64,000 nucleotides of DNA, taken from Jacaranda mimosifolia. Its lineage: Eukaryota > Streptophyta > Magnoliopsida > Lamiales > Bignoniaceae. Position 1 is the first letter of the stretch; every line of letters begins with the position of its first letter. Location of the stretch: assembly GCA_018894105.1 (NCBI GenBank), contig CM032117.1, positions 48,766,503-48,830,502 on the forward strand, given 5' to 3'. The notes beneath the pieces are model-generated. The model was not told where the DNA came from. It worked only from the letters and a program-made list of their open reading frames with translations, and searched no databases. Both the position numbers and the translations under genes were made by a program. This document shows positions 12,086 to 24,318 of the stretch, piece by piece.

Positions 12086-13372
12086 CCATCACCTGCCTCC
12101 ACCGAAGCCACCACTTTCCTGCCACCAACATCACTATTGCCACCATCAACAGCCGCTGCTGGTTTCTCACCCCTAGTACTACCCAGTCTTTAAAGCCATG
12201 CAGGCCTCATCTCATCAGGGGAGTCTTTCTTCCACTTTTCTTACACATTTGCATTCTTAGTTTGAAACATTGAGGACAATGCTTAGTTTAAGTGTGGGGG
12301 AGGAAAATTTAGATTCATTTTGCTTCAAACATGCATGAAATAACTCTTTAGAAGATTGCTTTCAAAGTGTGCTTCAGTTCTTGATTAGTTAATGTTTCTC
12401 TTAGTCCTTTTGCCTCTTTTCGATGCTTGTCTCTGAGGTAACACTTAAATAATTGGGTTGAATTAGGACACATTGTAAGAATTGCATGAGTAGTTGAGTT
12501 CTTGTTTATTGCACTTTGACTTGTTACCATGTTAGTTGATTTGGATGAAAAATGTATGAGGGAATTAATGCATATCACCCAAATAATTGTCATGCATAGC
12601 GGGTTAACTTTTTTTTGAACTTGCCTTGATGAGCATATTTGGATTGAATTGTTGAGTTGAATGTACTAAGACAATGAAGGTGACTGGGTTTGACCATTTA
12701 ACCTCTCTTTAAAAAAAAAAGCACTAACTTGATTACTCCACTAATCACTAAAATTAAGTGATTATGAGTAGGGATAATAACTATCTGGGTTTGTGACCGG
12801 CTGAGTAACCGGGTGCATTCATCACTAATGTCTTTATTTGCTTAAAAAGGTCGGATCATATTCTAGACAAATTGTGGCTAGCTGAGTAACTGGGTACATT
12901 CATCACCAATGTTCGTATTCGCATAAAAAGGTTGGTCCACATTCTAAAATTAGTGCCAAAAGAGAGAGAGAAAAAGAGAAAGAGAGAGATCGAATAAGGT
13001 TTTTCCCTTTCATCCTTTATGTTTTCTTGCGTTCGACTTGCTACTCTTCCATAAATATGTGATATCCTTGCATATTTTTTATGGTTTTCCTTCTATGCCT
13101 TGACTTGAAATGAACTTAATGAAGAAGTGTTAGATCCCTTTTACATTTCAAGTTCGAAGAAATTGCCAGGGTGACTTGTTATTTGTGTGATTTATAAGGG
13201 TTCTTTTTATGAAGTGCATGTTCTTACTTGTATCTTGATTTGGCCCTCCAAAATATGATAATTGAATTGTTTGGGGAAAAGTTGAGAAATAGGAAGCAGG
13301 ATTGTGAGAAAGATTGATATATTGGAACTATTGTATGCTTGATGACAAACATTGTCTAAGTGTGGGGGAATT

Positions 13373-14602
13373 TGTTAAGTTGCATTTTTTTGTTCGTTTA
13401 TTCGTATAATTTCCCCTTGTAATTAATAGTACAAATGCTTAATTATTGGGTTCTAACTTTCATTTTATATTTTGTAAAGCAAATTGAAGATTCAAGCTTA
13501 TGCAGTTGAAAATCGAGTTTTTGACGTGTTTGGAGCAAAGATAGCATTTCCGAGGAGACAAGAAATGGAAGAAGGAAATAATTCGAGTGCGGACATATTT
13601 TAGCAGTTGTATATTCTTGGAATATTTTAATTTTTATTTCTTTAATTAGGATAATTTTAGTTTTCCTATTCTGGTAGGACTCTTATTAGTTTCCTAATTG
13701 CATTAGGAGTAGTAGGCTATTTATAGGGAACTAGGTTTCTTTCATAGAGTAGTTTTTCATTCTTTCGTTTAGCATATTTTTAGTTTCCTGCATTTTTCTC
13801 TTCCCATGAGTTGCTAAACTCTTCTTCTAGCCTAAGGAATTATCGAAGTTTTGGTTCTTCAGTATTTGTGAGATCTAATTGATTTAATTTATTTTCCTTA
13901 TTCCTTGAGTATTTATTTATCTTCTGTTTTCATTACGATTATTCAGGTTCATTGAATTTAGGGCCCAAATTTGATAGCTTAGAATAGTTGTCCTGTCAAT
14001 TAGAACATTAAATCTATAATTGTTTAATTGTTCTAATATTTTTGGCAAATAACATAGTTATGTGTGGTGACAACATGCATGATTTATGTTATGTGGATAA
14101 ATAATCTAGTCTAAATGAACCCCGTTTGTGTGTGTGTTTGTTGGCTAGGGCTGGGTCTCTCTAGTTTTTAATGTTGTTGATAAATTAAATCCTAGGAGTG
14201 TTTCTTTAGAGTTGTTTATTGACAAGGGAAATAACTAACGAACTTCTCTTAGTTATCAAAATAGTAAGGAGAGATTGGTTATTAAGGTGTCCAAGTAACT
14301 ATGACCAGTCTATTCAAGAAAAGAAGAATTAATCTTTGCATCAATGAGATCTGTGAATCAAACTGAGATTTTACCTTAGGTTAGATTCCATTCTTATTGA
14401 TTTCTTATTTTATTTGTGATTTATTTTACTTTTAAGATTCTAGTTTTTATTTTTATAAAAATCCCCATTCTATTTTATTTTATTCAGTAAATTTGAAAGA
14501 AACAAAACTTACCAGTTCCTGTGGAATACGACCTTACTCCCACTAATTACAAATCATATTTCAAGAGTAGGAATTTATTTTTATTGGATTCGACACCCAT
14601 CA
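13373..14602 (+). repeat. Right LTR of the inner element
   Basis: 1230 bp copy of 8137-9365, preceded by the polypurine tract at about 13359-13370 and followed directly by TTTTGAAATATGAGG, which is the continuation of the interrupted outer LTR. Confidence 0.85.
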
Positions 14603-15345
14603 TTTTGAAATATGAGGTTTTCTATGAAATAATGTGAAAACTTGAGATATCTCTTTGCTGGTATGGGACGGCGTGGAGCCAACTCATTATGTGTAAAACA
14701 TAACATATTATTCCTCCAATCCATGTTTTTGTGAAACCTATCTATTATTTAACAACATGTTCCCTTGATATTTACTTATAGTTGTTGTACGTTGGAATGA
14801 TATTATTCTATACTATATATTCATTGTTATTATTGTTCGTGCAACTTGATCATCACCTCACTAAGTCATTCGGACTTACCCTCCTTGTACTATACTTTTT
14901 GTTCTTTACTCTAGATTGAGGATTAGATGATACTAAGAGCTTAGACCACAGGGTGTAAAGTATATGTAGTGTTATCAAGATCTCTATAAACAGTAAGAAT
15001 ATGATATGTACAGATGCTTGTAATGTAATAGTGTGCCTATCAGTAGATTACCTATTTTAACTTTTCATGAAATGTAATAGGCTAGAGTTGGTAATATTTA
15101 ACGTGAGTTTCTAAGCAATTGTAAAATTATAGGAACTCAGATATGGTTAACAACTCGTGGCATGACTAGTTTACATGGGTATTATTCTCTGATTATGATT
15201 TTTTTTCATCATCTAAGTTATTATAGACTTATGTTTTGCATTGAGACTATCTGGAAAAGAAAGAACAAAAAAAAGTTACCAATGAAATCCTGACTGAGGT
15301 AGCACTCCAGACGGGAGCAGGCGTCTCCTTGGTCGGGGCACTATA
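14603..15345 (+). repeat. Left LTR of the outer element, second segment
   Basis: Aligns with 19869-20605, including the U5-like block CTCACTAAGTC..GGACTTACCCTCC near 14860. Ends just before the primer binding site at 15349. Confidence 0.75.
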
Positions 15346-16325
15346 GGGTGGTATCAGAGTTTAGGTTTGTGAGAACCTAGGCAAACTTGGGAAATGAGCC
15401 TAGAATAAGGATTGAGGAATCTATCAGAGCCTAGGTTTAGCAATAACCTAGGTAACTATGGGAACGATTTTTGTACTTGGAATCGATAGGTTTATTAAGG
15501 TTAAGCTTGAATTAGAAATCGATCAGGATGTGAATGTTTAAATTTTGATACTTAAGTTATGTTAGGACAAAATCCTCGAAATATGGAATTTTTGGGTTTG
15601 TGGAGCTTAGGTTTGACTTGAAAATCTTGCTAGGATGTGAATTTATGGGATATTGCCTGATATCAAGGAGTAAAAGGATTTATATTGTGATGTCCAACCA
15701 ATATATAGTCTATTACTTTGTGATGTCATGCATATGACTTGGCTTATGCATTTTTTGGTTCATGCCATTGAACAAGTATTTGAGCGATAATAAGAATTTG
15801 AGAAATGATGTTCTTAGAAATCGTATTGTATATTCGAGAAGAAAATAGAATGTTATCCTCGAAACGGCAAGCAAAAGTAGCAAGTACTCTAGAGTGTTAA
15901 GAATTTGTGTCCTAACCTCGACCTAGGAAGTTATCAGAACCCAACAATATGGACTTGAGGAATAGTTAAAGTATATGGCATATCTTTATATAATGAAAAC
16001 TATATTTTGTATGCAATCATAAAAAGAATGAAATGAAATGTGTTACCCAGACGAATGTAATGTTAGAATCAGTTAGGCCCATCCTCAAGTTAACAAATAG
16101 CGAGTTTGATGGAGGTGTTATCTGAACTTATGTATAAAGATAGTGTAAATCCAATTGCTAGTATTCATCTGGTATGATTGTGTTCTACCAAGCAGAGTGT
16201 ACTCATGTTTAATACCTCTCTGTATATTACAATAAGAATCGATAGAAGTTAAATATCCCTTAAGAGATGTTTTATTAAACGTTGCAGATTTAGCATAGCC
16301 AGAAAGATCTGAAGATTATTACCAA

Positions 16326-17475
16326 ATGGCGTCACAGGAACAATCTCAACCACTTTCCACCTATTGGACAGTTCGAGGTCGTAGAGGACAACCACCGATC
16401 AATCGAGTTGAAACACAAAAGGGTCAAGTGGGAAATATTTCTGACTAAGGGCACCCTACACAAGAGGAACGAACAATGCGACCCCACCCGTAAACTAGGG
16501 AATCGAAGGACAAGTTGTAAAACAAATGTTCACCATGTGGCAGCAATTCATACAGTAAACAGCAAAGTCAAGTTGGTAGTTCTCAAGTCATTAAAGAACA
16601 TGCTGCAGATCAAACACTAGAACAATTTCTTAAACACAACCCCTCAAGATTTATGGGTGAGCCCAACGATCAAGAAGCCAAAATATGGATTGAAGAGGTC
16701 GAGAAAATCTTTCAAGTAAACAACTACCTAGACAAACAGAGAATCAAGCTTGCCACTTTCCTCCTGGGATAGGATGCCTATCATTGGTGGCGATTGTTGA
16801 ATCACCAGTGGAGTCAAGGGGGAACATCTCATACTTGGGAGAATTTTAAATTTGAATTTATGGATAAGTTTGTACTGAATGTCATGAAGAATGCTCAAGA
16901 GCAAGAGTTTATTGAGATTACTCAAGGATTTAGGTCGGTATGTCAATACAAATCTAAATTTAACCGTTGAATCAAGTATGCTTCCCATATCCCAAGTGAG
17001 GAGGAACATTGGACGCAAAACTTTGTTGAAGGGCTAAAACCTGAATTGCAGAAAATCTTTGTGGTTTGGGAGTTGCCTACTTACAACAAAATCGTAAATA
17101 AGACTATGCGGATAGAATCGAAACTAAAGGAGATGCACAAAATTGAGGAAAAGGGTAAGCAAGGAGAAACTTCCGAAGCTAGAGCTGGAAGCGGAGAAAA
17201 AAATGATTCTAGGAAGAAACAACAGAAAGTCCAGAGAAAGAATCAACTAACCTAGGGAAAAAGATTTCTTTCAACTTCAAATGGTCCCAAGAAGAGTTTG
17301 TGGATTTTGTGGTGATAGCCGTCATAGTGAATCTACTTGTTGGAAAAAGCACAAATAATACATGCGACATGGCAGCGATCAACATTATGCTAGGGATTGT
17401 TCTAGGAGTAAAAAATCCGCCTCCCATGTTCAAAGAGACAAAGGAAAACAAGTTATGAAATCTAGTCGAGAGTAG
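16326..17475 (+). pseudogene. Gag relic of the outer element
   Basis: An ATG at 16326 starts MASQEQSQPLSTYW. After frameshifts a clear retrotransposon gag domain is read from about 16645 to 17120 with F-GEP-D-EAK-W-EEVEKIF, LATFLLG, AYHWW and W..F..EF..KF motifs. A zinc knuckle CGFCGDSRHSESTC (CX2CX4HX4C) follows near 17299-17340. In-frame stops occur at about 16770 and 16968. Coding ends at about 17470 without a protease or polymerase. It resembles Gag of chromovirus-type (Del/Tekay) elements. Confidence 0.75.
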
Positions 17476-17834
17476 AAAGACTCATCATGCACTTATACCT
17501 TACTAAGAAATATGCAGCGGAATCCAAATGTTGTTTAAAGTATGATTTACAATGTAATACTTCGAAGAAAGTCATAAATGGTTTTGATGCTATCTAATCT
17601 TTTAGCTCTGTGCGCCTTACCTTCAAGATAAGCTGGAATTTGAACACACATTATTTAAACCTCCTAAATATGGGAATGCTGGCTAACATGCCCAAGCTAG
17701 AGCACAGAAACTTTAGTAGCAAGCCTTTAAAAGATACCCAGCATAATATTTCACAAAAATGTCAATGATATTCTGATCTTTCTCGAATGTTAGATGGAAA
17801 TCTGGGGACCGAATTCTTTTAAGAGGCAGAGAGT

Positions 17835-20605
17835 TGTAACATCTCAATTTTAGGATTATAAATTGAAACTGCTTAAAATTAATTTAATTAAAGTTAGTAA
17901 TGGATATTGGAAATTGAGGGATTTAATTGCAAATAAGAAAAGGGCTTGATTACTCAAAATTATAAAATTTATGGATCAATGTGAGAAGATTAAAAGTTTT
18001 AGGGCTTTAAAATAAATAAAGAAGGATTTAATTAAATGGAATTGAAAATGTTAGGGGCTAAAATGAAAAACTGAAACTTCCAAGGATGAAAACAGAAGCT
18101 CTGGGGTAAATTGAAAGGTAGTTCAAACCTTCAGGCTTAGTTGAAAGTAGTCCAGAAGTTTTGGGGCATATCTGAAGAGCTTAAAAAATATATCTATAAA
18201 TACAATTGAGGACAGAATTTCTTCTGATTCTCAAATGCGGCCCTTATCCTCCCAAACTTGGTTTTCCTCTGTTTTAGCTCCAAATGAAAAATCAAAACCA
18301 TAATTAGTTTCCTCACAGCTCAACGAACACAATGGTACCAAAAACTCCCCAAAACAATCTCTGAAATTTTTTAAGGTGGTGGAGATCGACGGCGGTAGTG
18401 ATAGGTTACTGACTTCCGGTAGCTGAAACAAAAAATCCTTGGATAGATTTTAATGGGCTCGACAAGAGGAAAGCTTTGGTATGTTCAACTTCTAGTTTCA
18501 ATGGCCAACGGTGGAGTAATTATAGTGGAAAGACAGCAGTAGCGCTAGGACTTTGGTGGTATTTTTTGTCCAATTCACCAGCGAGGAGGTAGCATACGGA
18601 GAAATTGGTTGAGGGGCTTTGATAAGTCCACTATTCTACAGTTCCTGTGTTGAACTTTGACAGTTTATCTAAACTAAGTTGATCTTCAATGCCTGCCATT
18701 CTTGTGCCATTGTTATTCAAAATATTAACCTGTCTAGCAACATGGTATTACTTTATGATCTTACCTATCTGCTCAAATTTGGTATATCATTTCATACCTT
18801 TGCATTTTGATACATTGATTTTGTGATTCTCTCATTTGAACTTAATAAATTGGTTAAACATCTCATACCATGCTATTTTTGGGAAATCGATTCAGCACCC
18901 ATACTGTTTTATCTTTAGCATACTTATCTCTGAATTCCTGCATGGAATGTGAGATATTAATAAAATATTCATCATGACTCCTTTCTTTAGAAGTGGCCCT
19001 TGAACTATGGTTTGAAAATTATATTTTCTAAATAACATGTTCTTATTCAAAGGAAACTTGAAAAGTATCATTTGAATTTGGAAATTCACTAATAATCTTA
19101 CCGAAATTGGATTTTTAAATCTATCACTTGAACTTCAGAACTTTCAAAGATTTGAAACTGCTATTTAACCAATCCATTCTCAACCTAATCACTATGTTTT
19201 ATAATATTGTTATGAGATAGTATTACTGACTAGCAGTTATTAGTTTATCCTGTTGCCAGGCAGTCTTGCTGACTAACCATCAATGATTAACTAGTTAGCC
19301 TATTACTAAATTTTACAGTATTTCCATAACTGAGTGAAATCATTTTATTTCATATGGTGATTGTGGTATAAAGGAACTTGTGTTGGCTGTTGGGACTTTT
19401 GTGCGCTTATACATGTGATTATTAATATCCTTGGGGACGCCCTTGGGAAACATTTTGGGCCCACATGACTGGTTAGCAAGACAATCGGGATGGTATTGGG
19501 CCATCAGTAGCTAGTCTAACTATCAGGACCTGATTTGCGATCTCAACTTCGGGACAGTCAGAGGTTAGCTGCCACTTGAAACTTGATCGGCAAGGATTGG
19601 TCCTACCGATTCGTGTTGCACAGGTTTAGCCAATTGGCTACTCATCGAGCGATATAAGGGGATAGGTTGTTCCACAGTCGAATTGTTTATATAGAATACT
19701 GGGAGTCATAAGGGGAAAGGTCGTTCCATGATTGGATCTATAAAATGTCCCTTGTACAGTTGATTTTATAAAATTGAACGAAATCGTGGATTTTGAATCT
19801 GAGCGTTTGCAACGTAACACGTTTCCATACATTCAGATGTTTAAAATTAATTTAGCTCCTGAGTTTTGAAATATGAGGTTTTCTATGAAATATTATGAAA
19901 ACTTGAGATATCTCTTTGCTGGTGTAGGACGGCGTGGAGCCAACTCATTATGTGTAAAACATAACATATTATTCCTCCAATCCATGTTGTATACCCATGA
20001 ACCTGTCTATTGTTTAACAACCTGTTCCCTTAACATTTACTTGTAGTTATTGTACGTCAGACTGATATTATTTTGTACTATATATTCATTATTATTATTG
20101 TTCGTGTAACTTGATCATCACCTCATTAAGTCATTCGGACTTACCCTCCTTGTATTGTACTTTCTATTCTTTACTCCAGATTGAGAATTATCGGATACTA
20201 TGAGCTTGGGCCATAGGGTGTAAGGTATATATAGTGTTATCAAGATCTCTATAAATGGTAGAATACGATATGTATACATGCTTGTAATGTAATAGTGTGC
20301 CTGTCAGTAGATTGCCCGTTTTACGTTTTCAAGAAATGTAATAGGCTAGAGTTGGTAATATTTGACTTGAGTCTCTGAGCAATTGTAAAATTATAGGAAC
20401 TCGGATTTGGTTTACAACTCGTGGTATGACTAGTTGCCATGGGTATTATTCTCTAATTATGATTTTGTTCATCATCTGAGTTATTATAGACTTATGTTTT
20501 GCAATGAGACTATTTGGAAAAGAAAGAAAAAAAAGTTACCAATGAAATCCCGATCGAGGTAGCACTCCGAACGGGAGTAGGCATATCCCGCATTGGGGTG
20601 CTACA
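17835..20605 (+). repeat. Right LTR of the outer element
   Basis: Starts TGTAACATCTCAATT after a purine-rich AAGAGGCAGAGAG tract and ends GGGGTGCTACA, followed by TTAAT. At 2771 bp it is long. Its first 800 bp have no counterpart in the left LTR, which has other sequence there, so at least one LTR has been rearranged. Confidence 0.7.
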
Positions 20606-20610
20606 TTAAT

Positions 20611-21304
20611 ATATCAATCATTTTCATTATTTATAAATATATACACATAAAATACCAACAAAATAAATTCATAAACTAAAACCTTCACAGAATTTAAATT
20701 AAAAACTTACATAATTTTCAAACACTATAAATACATACATATATTTACATACCCATATATATAGATACATGCATGCATACACATATGGATATATAAACAC
20801 ATTCACATGCATATACGAATAATACATGTATAAAAAATTAATATAACTAAATCAAATAATTAACCGGTGGCTATAAATAGTAGTGGCGTGGCGGTGGGTT
20901 GGTGGGCAGCAGTGTGTTTTCCAGTAATTGGTTGAAGAAGGAAAGAGAAGAAGAAAAATGGGGAGGGGGGAAGGGAAGAAAGGAACAGAAAGGGTCTGCC
21001 GACTAAAAATTTTAATTTTTTGATGAATTTCTGATGGAATTGCATTAGATAGTTCCCTCAGTAAGTAAAGCATTTAATATTAAATAATTTTTTTTTACAT
21101 TTTTTGACAAATTTTTTGATGGAAAACTCGTCGAAAAAGTTTTCTAACAAAGCCCCAAATTTCTCCACATTCTTCGTTTGATTTACAGCGGATTTCTGAC
21201 GTTCGTTCGATCCATCAAAAATCCAATGCAAATTCATTCCAATTGATTTTTTCCATCAGTAAGCAATTCCAATCCATTGGAAAAATATTTTTTTCTTCGT
21301 AGTG
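20611..21304. other. Right part of the CACTA-like element, no gene
   Basis: AT-rich sequence with TACATA-type short repeats, a GC-richer patch at about 20880-20990 and then subterminal CACTA repeats. No ORF of known type was recognised. Confidence 0.5.
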
Positions 21305-21307
21305 ACT

Positions 21308-22312
21308 GTTTAAAAAAGAAAGATCCCTTATATACTCAATATAGTGGTTATTGTGTTGCTACACCAAAATATATTTTTTCCTAAAATAACCTTACATTTA
21401 TCTATACATAACTCCCCACTCATTCTCCATTTCGTAACTTATAACTATCCTCCCTATATCCACAACTCTGCTTCCTCTCCCTACTATTTGAAAATCCTTT
21501 CTACTATCTCTCTTCATTATTTGAAACTCCTTTCCTTTCATGCTCCCAAATTGACATTAAGATTTGAAACCTTTTTATAATTCTTCTATCGTCCATCAAT
21601 CTTCTATTTTATATAATATTAAGTTTCATATATCAAATTAAGTTTTTTTCACAATTTATAGTTCATATTCGTATTTTTACTCATCTAATTTATGTCAATT
21701 TAGAAAAGGAAGAAGCCAGTTTGCCAGCTCATGATTTCTCCATCGTCCCAAAATTCTCTATTGATTTATTGTAGCATCATGTGGATTTAAAATTCTTCCA
21801 AAAATAAGTTTTATACATAAAATCAAGGGCATATTGGTATGTTTATCATCAAAAGCAATATATGGCACTTTATTGTGACTTATGGTTCTATTATTTATTT
21901 TGTATGCAAATTTATGTTCTAATACTTCTAAGTTTAGGATTGTGATGATTTTTGAGATATTTTTTACATTTTATGCAAAAGTCATATGCAAAAAAATAGT
22001 ACAAAAAGTAGAGGGAAAATTAGATTTGCATTGAAATGAGAAAATTGAGCAGCGGAGAAAAGGAGAAATTGATTTGGAGCAAAGTGGAGCTGCAGCGGAG
22101 AAGAGGAGAAATAGAAGTCATTATTTTGCTCATTTAATGTAATTAATATTAGTGGCAACAGCTCAAAGTGTTATATTTATTGAGCAGTTTTTTCCCATAT
22201 GGCTATAATTGTGAATTTAGCGGATTCTTCTTCTAAACAACATGATTAATTGCAAATTGCTTGTGTTATCAGGATTGCATAACTGACTTCTAATAGCTAG
22301 CTTGAAGCTAGA
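21308..22312. other. Gene-free AT-rich stretch upstream of the hAT relic
   Basis: No conserved ORF seen. The part from about 22020 (GGAGAAAAGGAGAAAT repeats) may be the decayed 5' portion of the hAT element, but this cannot be shown. Confidence 0.35.
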
Positions 22313-23330
22313 AGAGGAAAAAATCAATTTGGGATTGTGCCATGTCCAAGAAATACATGGTCGGGGCCCGCATTTAAGGTCTCTTCTTGGCTTACTTAAT
22401 ATGTTTGATCTTATTAATTCTTCATGTTTTAAGTGAGATCATAAATGACAAAATGGGTTTATCTCCTAGAGTAGCAGAAGATGGAGCTTATGACATAACG
22501 ACATCATTTGAATTTGTGTTTATCTTGCATTTTATGATTGAGTTATTCAAAATCACAGATGATATTGGTAGAATTTTGCAATCTAAGTCTCAAGATATTC
22601 TAAATGCAATGGATGTAGTTGCTAATACAAAAGAACTTATTCAGAAATTCAAGGAGAAGGGATGGGATGAGTTATTTGATAAAGTGAAGATTTTCTATGA
22701 GAAACATGAGATAGATGTATCCCTGACTTGAATGCTCCTCATCGATCAAGTAGAGGTCAAACACATATAGGCATTCCTATTACCTTGGAGCATCATTATT
22801 GAATTGATATATTCATTAATACGATGAATTTATCTTACGAGAGATGAATTGTCAATTTGATGGCAGTGAGGTAGAATTGCTTATACTCTGATACTCAACT
22901 CAGATTTATAAATCATTCAATATTAAGAAAATTGCAAACTTGTTGAGAAGTTCTATCCCAATGATTTTACTGATCAGGAGAAATTGCATATAAAGCATCA
23001 ATTGGAGTTCTTTGAACTTGATATTCGATGCAATATCCATTTCCAAAATGTGACCAACACTTTCAAAGTTATGTCAAGTATCGTCAAAGATAAGAAAGGG
23101 GATGAATTTCTATCTTGTGGATAGATTGGTTTGACTTATTTTGACTCTTCCAGTTTACACTGCAACAACAGAGCGTGCTTTTTCATGTATGAAAATTTTG
23201 AAGACGAGATTGCAAAATAAAATTGAAGATGAGTTTTTGACTAGTTTATTACTATTGTATATTGAGAAAGAAATTGTTCAAACTTTCAAAAAGACTCAAT
23301 CATTGATGAGTTCAATGTGATGAAGAAACG
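22313..23330 (+). pseudogene. hAT-family transposase relic (TTF/MYM-type protein 1-like)
   Basis: Segments in several frames match the C-terminal half of plant hAT transposases annotated as zinc finger MYM-type protein 1-like. In order they are a CPRNTW-SGP block near 22340 (family RPGDTRWGSH), a central segment with SFEFVFILHFM and KSQDILNAMDVV from 22507, RGQTHIGIPITLEHHY near 22752, and the hAT dimerisation domain TTERAFSCMKILKTRL with EDEFLTSLLLLYIEKEI at 23161-23290. At least five frame changes or stops show it is dead. Terminal inverted repeats and the 8-bp duplication were not found. Confidence 0.8.
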
Positions 23331-23844
23331 CTGAGCTCAATTTAGGATGCCTAACTTGAACAAATAGGCTAGCAGACATGCATCAATATTTTATATGTTT
23401 TTGAATTTTTTTGAAAAATTTGGTGGCTTTTGTAGTTAATGGTATTCTATCAACTTTTTGCAAATGTCGTGTTATTAATGATTCCTTACTTTACTCTAAA
23501 TTTTCTATTTTACTTGTTGGGTTATGATCATTTAATACTATTTTTTTATATTTCTATTTTTCTTGGGTTGATTGTTTTGAAACTACAAATTATGAATGGA
23601 ACAAATCAGTATTGCTATTATTTGGTTTGAAGATCAATTTGAAGTTAGAGTTGCTATATTTTGAGGTAATTCATTTCTAACCATAGTTCTACATACTTTT
23701 CTCTTTCTACTGCTTCAAAAAGGATCACAAAGAACATGGCAGTAGTGATATTATTATGCCATTTGGACTAGTGAGATGGAATTTTATTTTTCTTTGATTT
23801 CTTCCTTGTCCATTATTTAATTAGTGTTATTTGGTTAGTAGGAT
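23331..23844. other. Gene-free stretch after the hAT relic
   Basis: Short hydrophobic reading frames only, none conserved. Possibly the 3' end of the hAT element. Confidence 0.35.
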
Positions 23845-23847
23845 TTA

Positions 23848-24234
23848 GAGGGTGTTTGGCTAAACTGATTTAAAACATCTTATAAGTTCCTACATCTTAT
23901 AAGATGTTTTTGGAGCTTATAAGATGTTAGATCTTATTTTTAAAATAAGTTGTTGAAGTGTTTAGATAAAATAAGATTTTGGAACTTATAAGATGTTAAT
24001 AATGACCATTTTGTAATTAAAATAGTTAAAAGTAAAGGAGCTTGTTAAGATCTTAAAAATAAGTTAGGGTCTCCTTACTTTTTTGAAAAGAGCTTATAAG
24101 CTCCTAACATCTTGTTCTAGGAGCTTCTAAGCTCTTTTTTCAAAAAACTTACCAAATACTTTTTAATAGCTTATAAGTTCTAAAACATCTTATAAGATGT
24201 TTTAAGGAGCTTATAAGCTCACCCAAACACCCTC
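23848..24234. mobile_element. Tourist-like MITE, copy 2 (best preserved)
   Basis: Perfect 12-bp ends GAGGGTGTTTGG / CCAAACACCCTC with TTA duplicated on both sides (23845-23847 and 24235-24237). 387 bp, rich in palindromic CTTATAAG units so the whole can fold back on itself. Ends and target fit PIF/Harbinger (Tourist) MITEs. It is collinear with the copy at 3725. Confidence 0.85.
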
Positions 24235-24318
24235 TTAGAATTGGACATAAACTTGACCTATCCCATTGGTGTGGTATGTTAGTTGGATAGAAAACAATAA
24301 AAGCTACTGATTTATATA

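Larger units (their letters stand above)
8137..14602 (+). mobile_element. Gag-protease-only LTR retrotransposon (TR-GAG-like), nested
   Basis: Two LTRs of 1229 and 1230 bp (8137-9365 and 13373-14602) start TGTTAAG and end CCATCA and are very similar. The primer site TGGCGCCGTTGCTGGGGA (9371-9388) fits a tRNA-Asp type primer as used in the Athila/Tat branch of Ty3/gypsy elements. A polypurine tract GTGTGGGGGAA precedes the right LTR. The inside encodes only decayed Gag with a zinc knuckle and an aspartic protease; reverse transcriptase and integrase are absent, which matches the non-autonomous TR-GAG class. It inserted into T-rich DNA of the outer element's left LTR; the TTTT at the site is present on both sides. 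Confidence 0.85.
6536..20605 (+). mobile_element. Ty3/gypsy-type LTR retrotransposon (chromovirus-like), pol deleted
   Basis: The left LTR is split into 6920-8136 and 14603-15345 by a younger element. A primer binding site TGGTATCAGAG (complementary to initiator tRNA-Met) begins at 15349, a gag relic follows, then a purine-rich tract before 17835 and a right LTR 17835-20605 that starts TGTAAC and ends CTACA. The two LTRs align over 6920-15345 versus about 18630-20605 at roughly 85-90 percent by eye. No protease, reverse transcriptase, RNase H or integrase remains between gag and the right LTR. The 5' boundary is uncertain; 6536-6919 does not align with the right LTR. Confidence 0.75.
4772..21304. 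mobile_element. CACTA-like DNA transposon, non-autonomous, host of nested LTR elements
   Basis: The left end reads CAGTACAG followed by an A-run, and the right end read inward is CACTACGAAGAAAAA, the CACTA-type terminus. Both are flanked by the same 3 bp, ACT (4769-4771 and 21305-21307), the duplication size of this superfamily. Both ends carry the short subterminal motifs expected of CACTA elements: repeated variants of TTCCGACGGA and CAATGGA at 4800-5150 and 21000-21290. The element's own sequence is only about 4772-6535 and 20611-21304; everything between is later insertions. No CACTA transposase (TNP2-like) is visible. One mismatch (CAGTA for CACTA) and a long A-run show the left end has decayed. 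Confidence 0.6.

Noticed and set aside
14640..15345. Possible independent gene in the outer LTR
   Set aside because: The segment is simply the second half of the interrupted LTR, matched base for base in order by 19880-20605.
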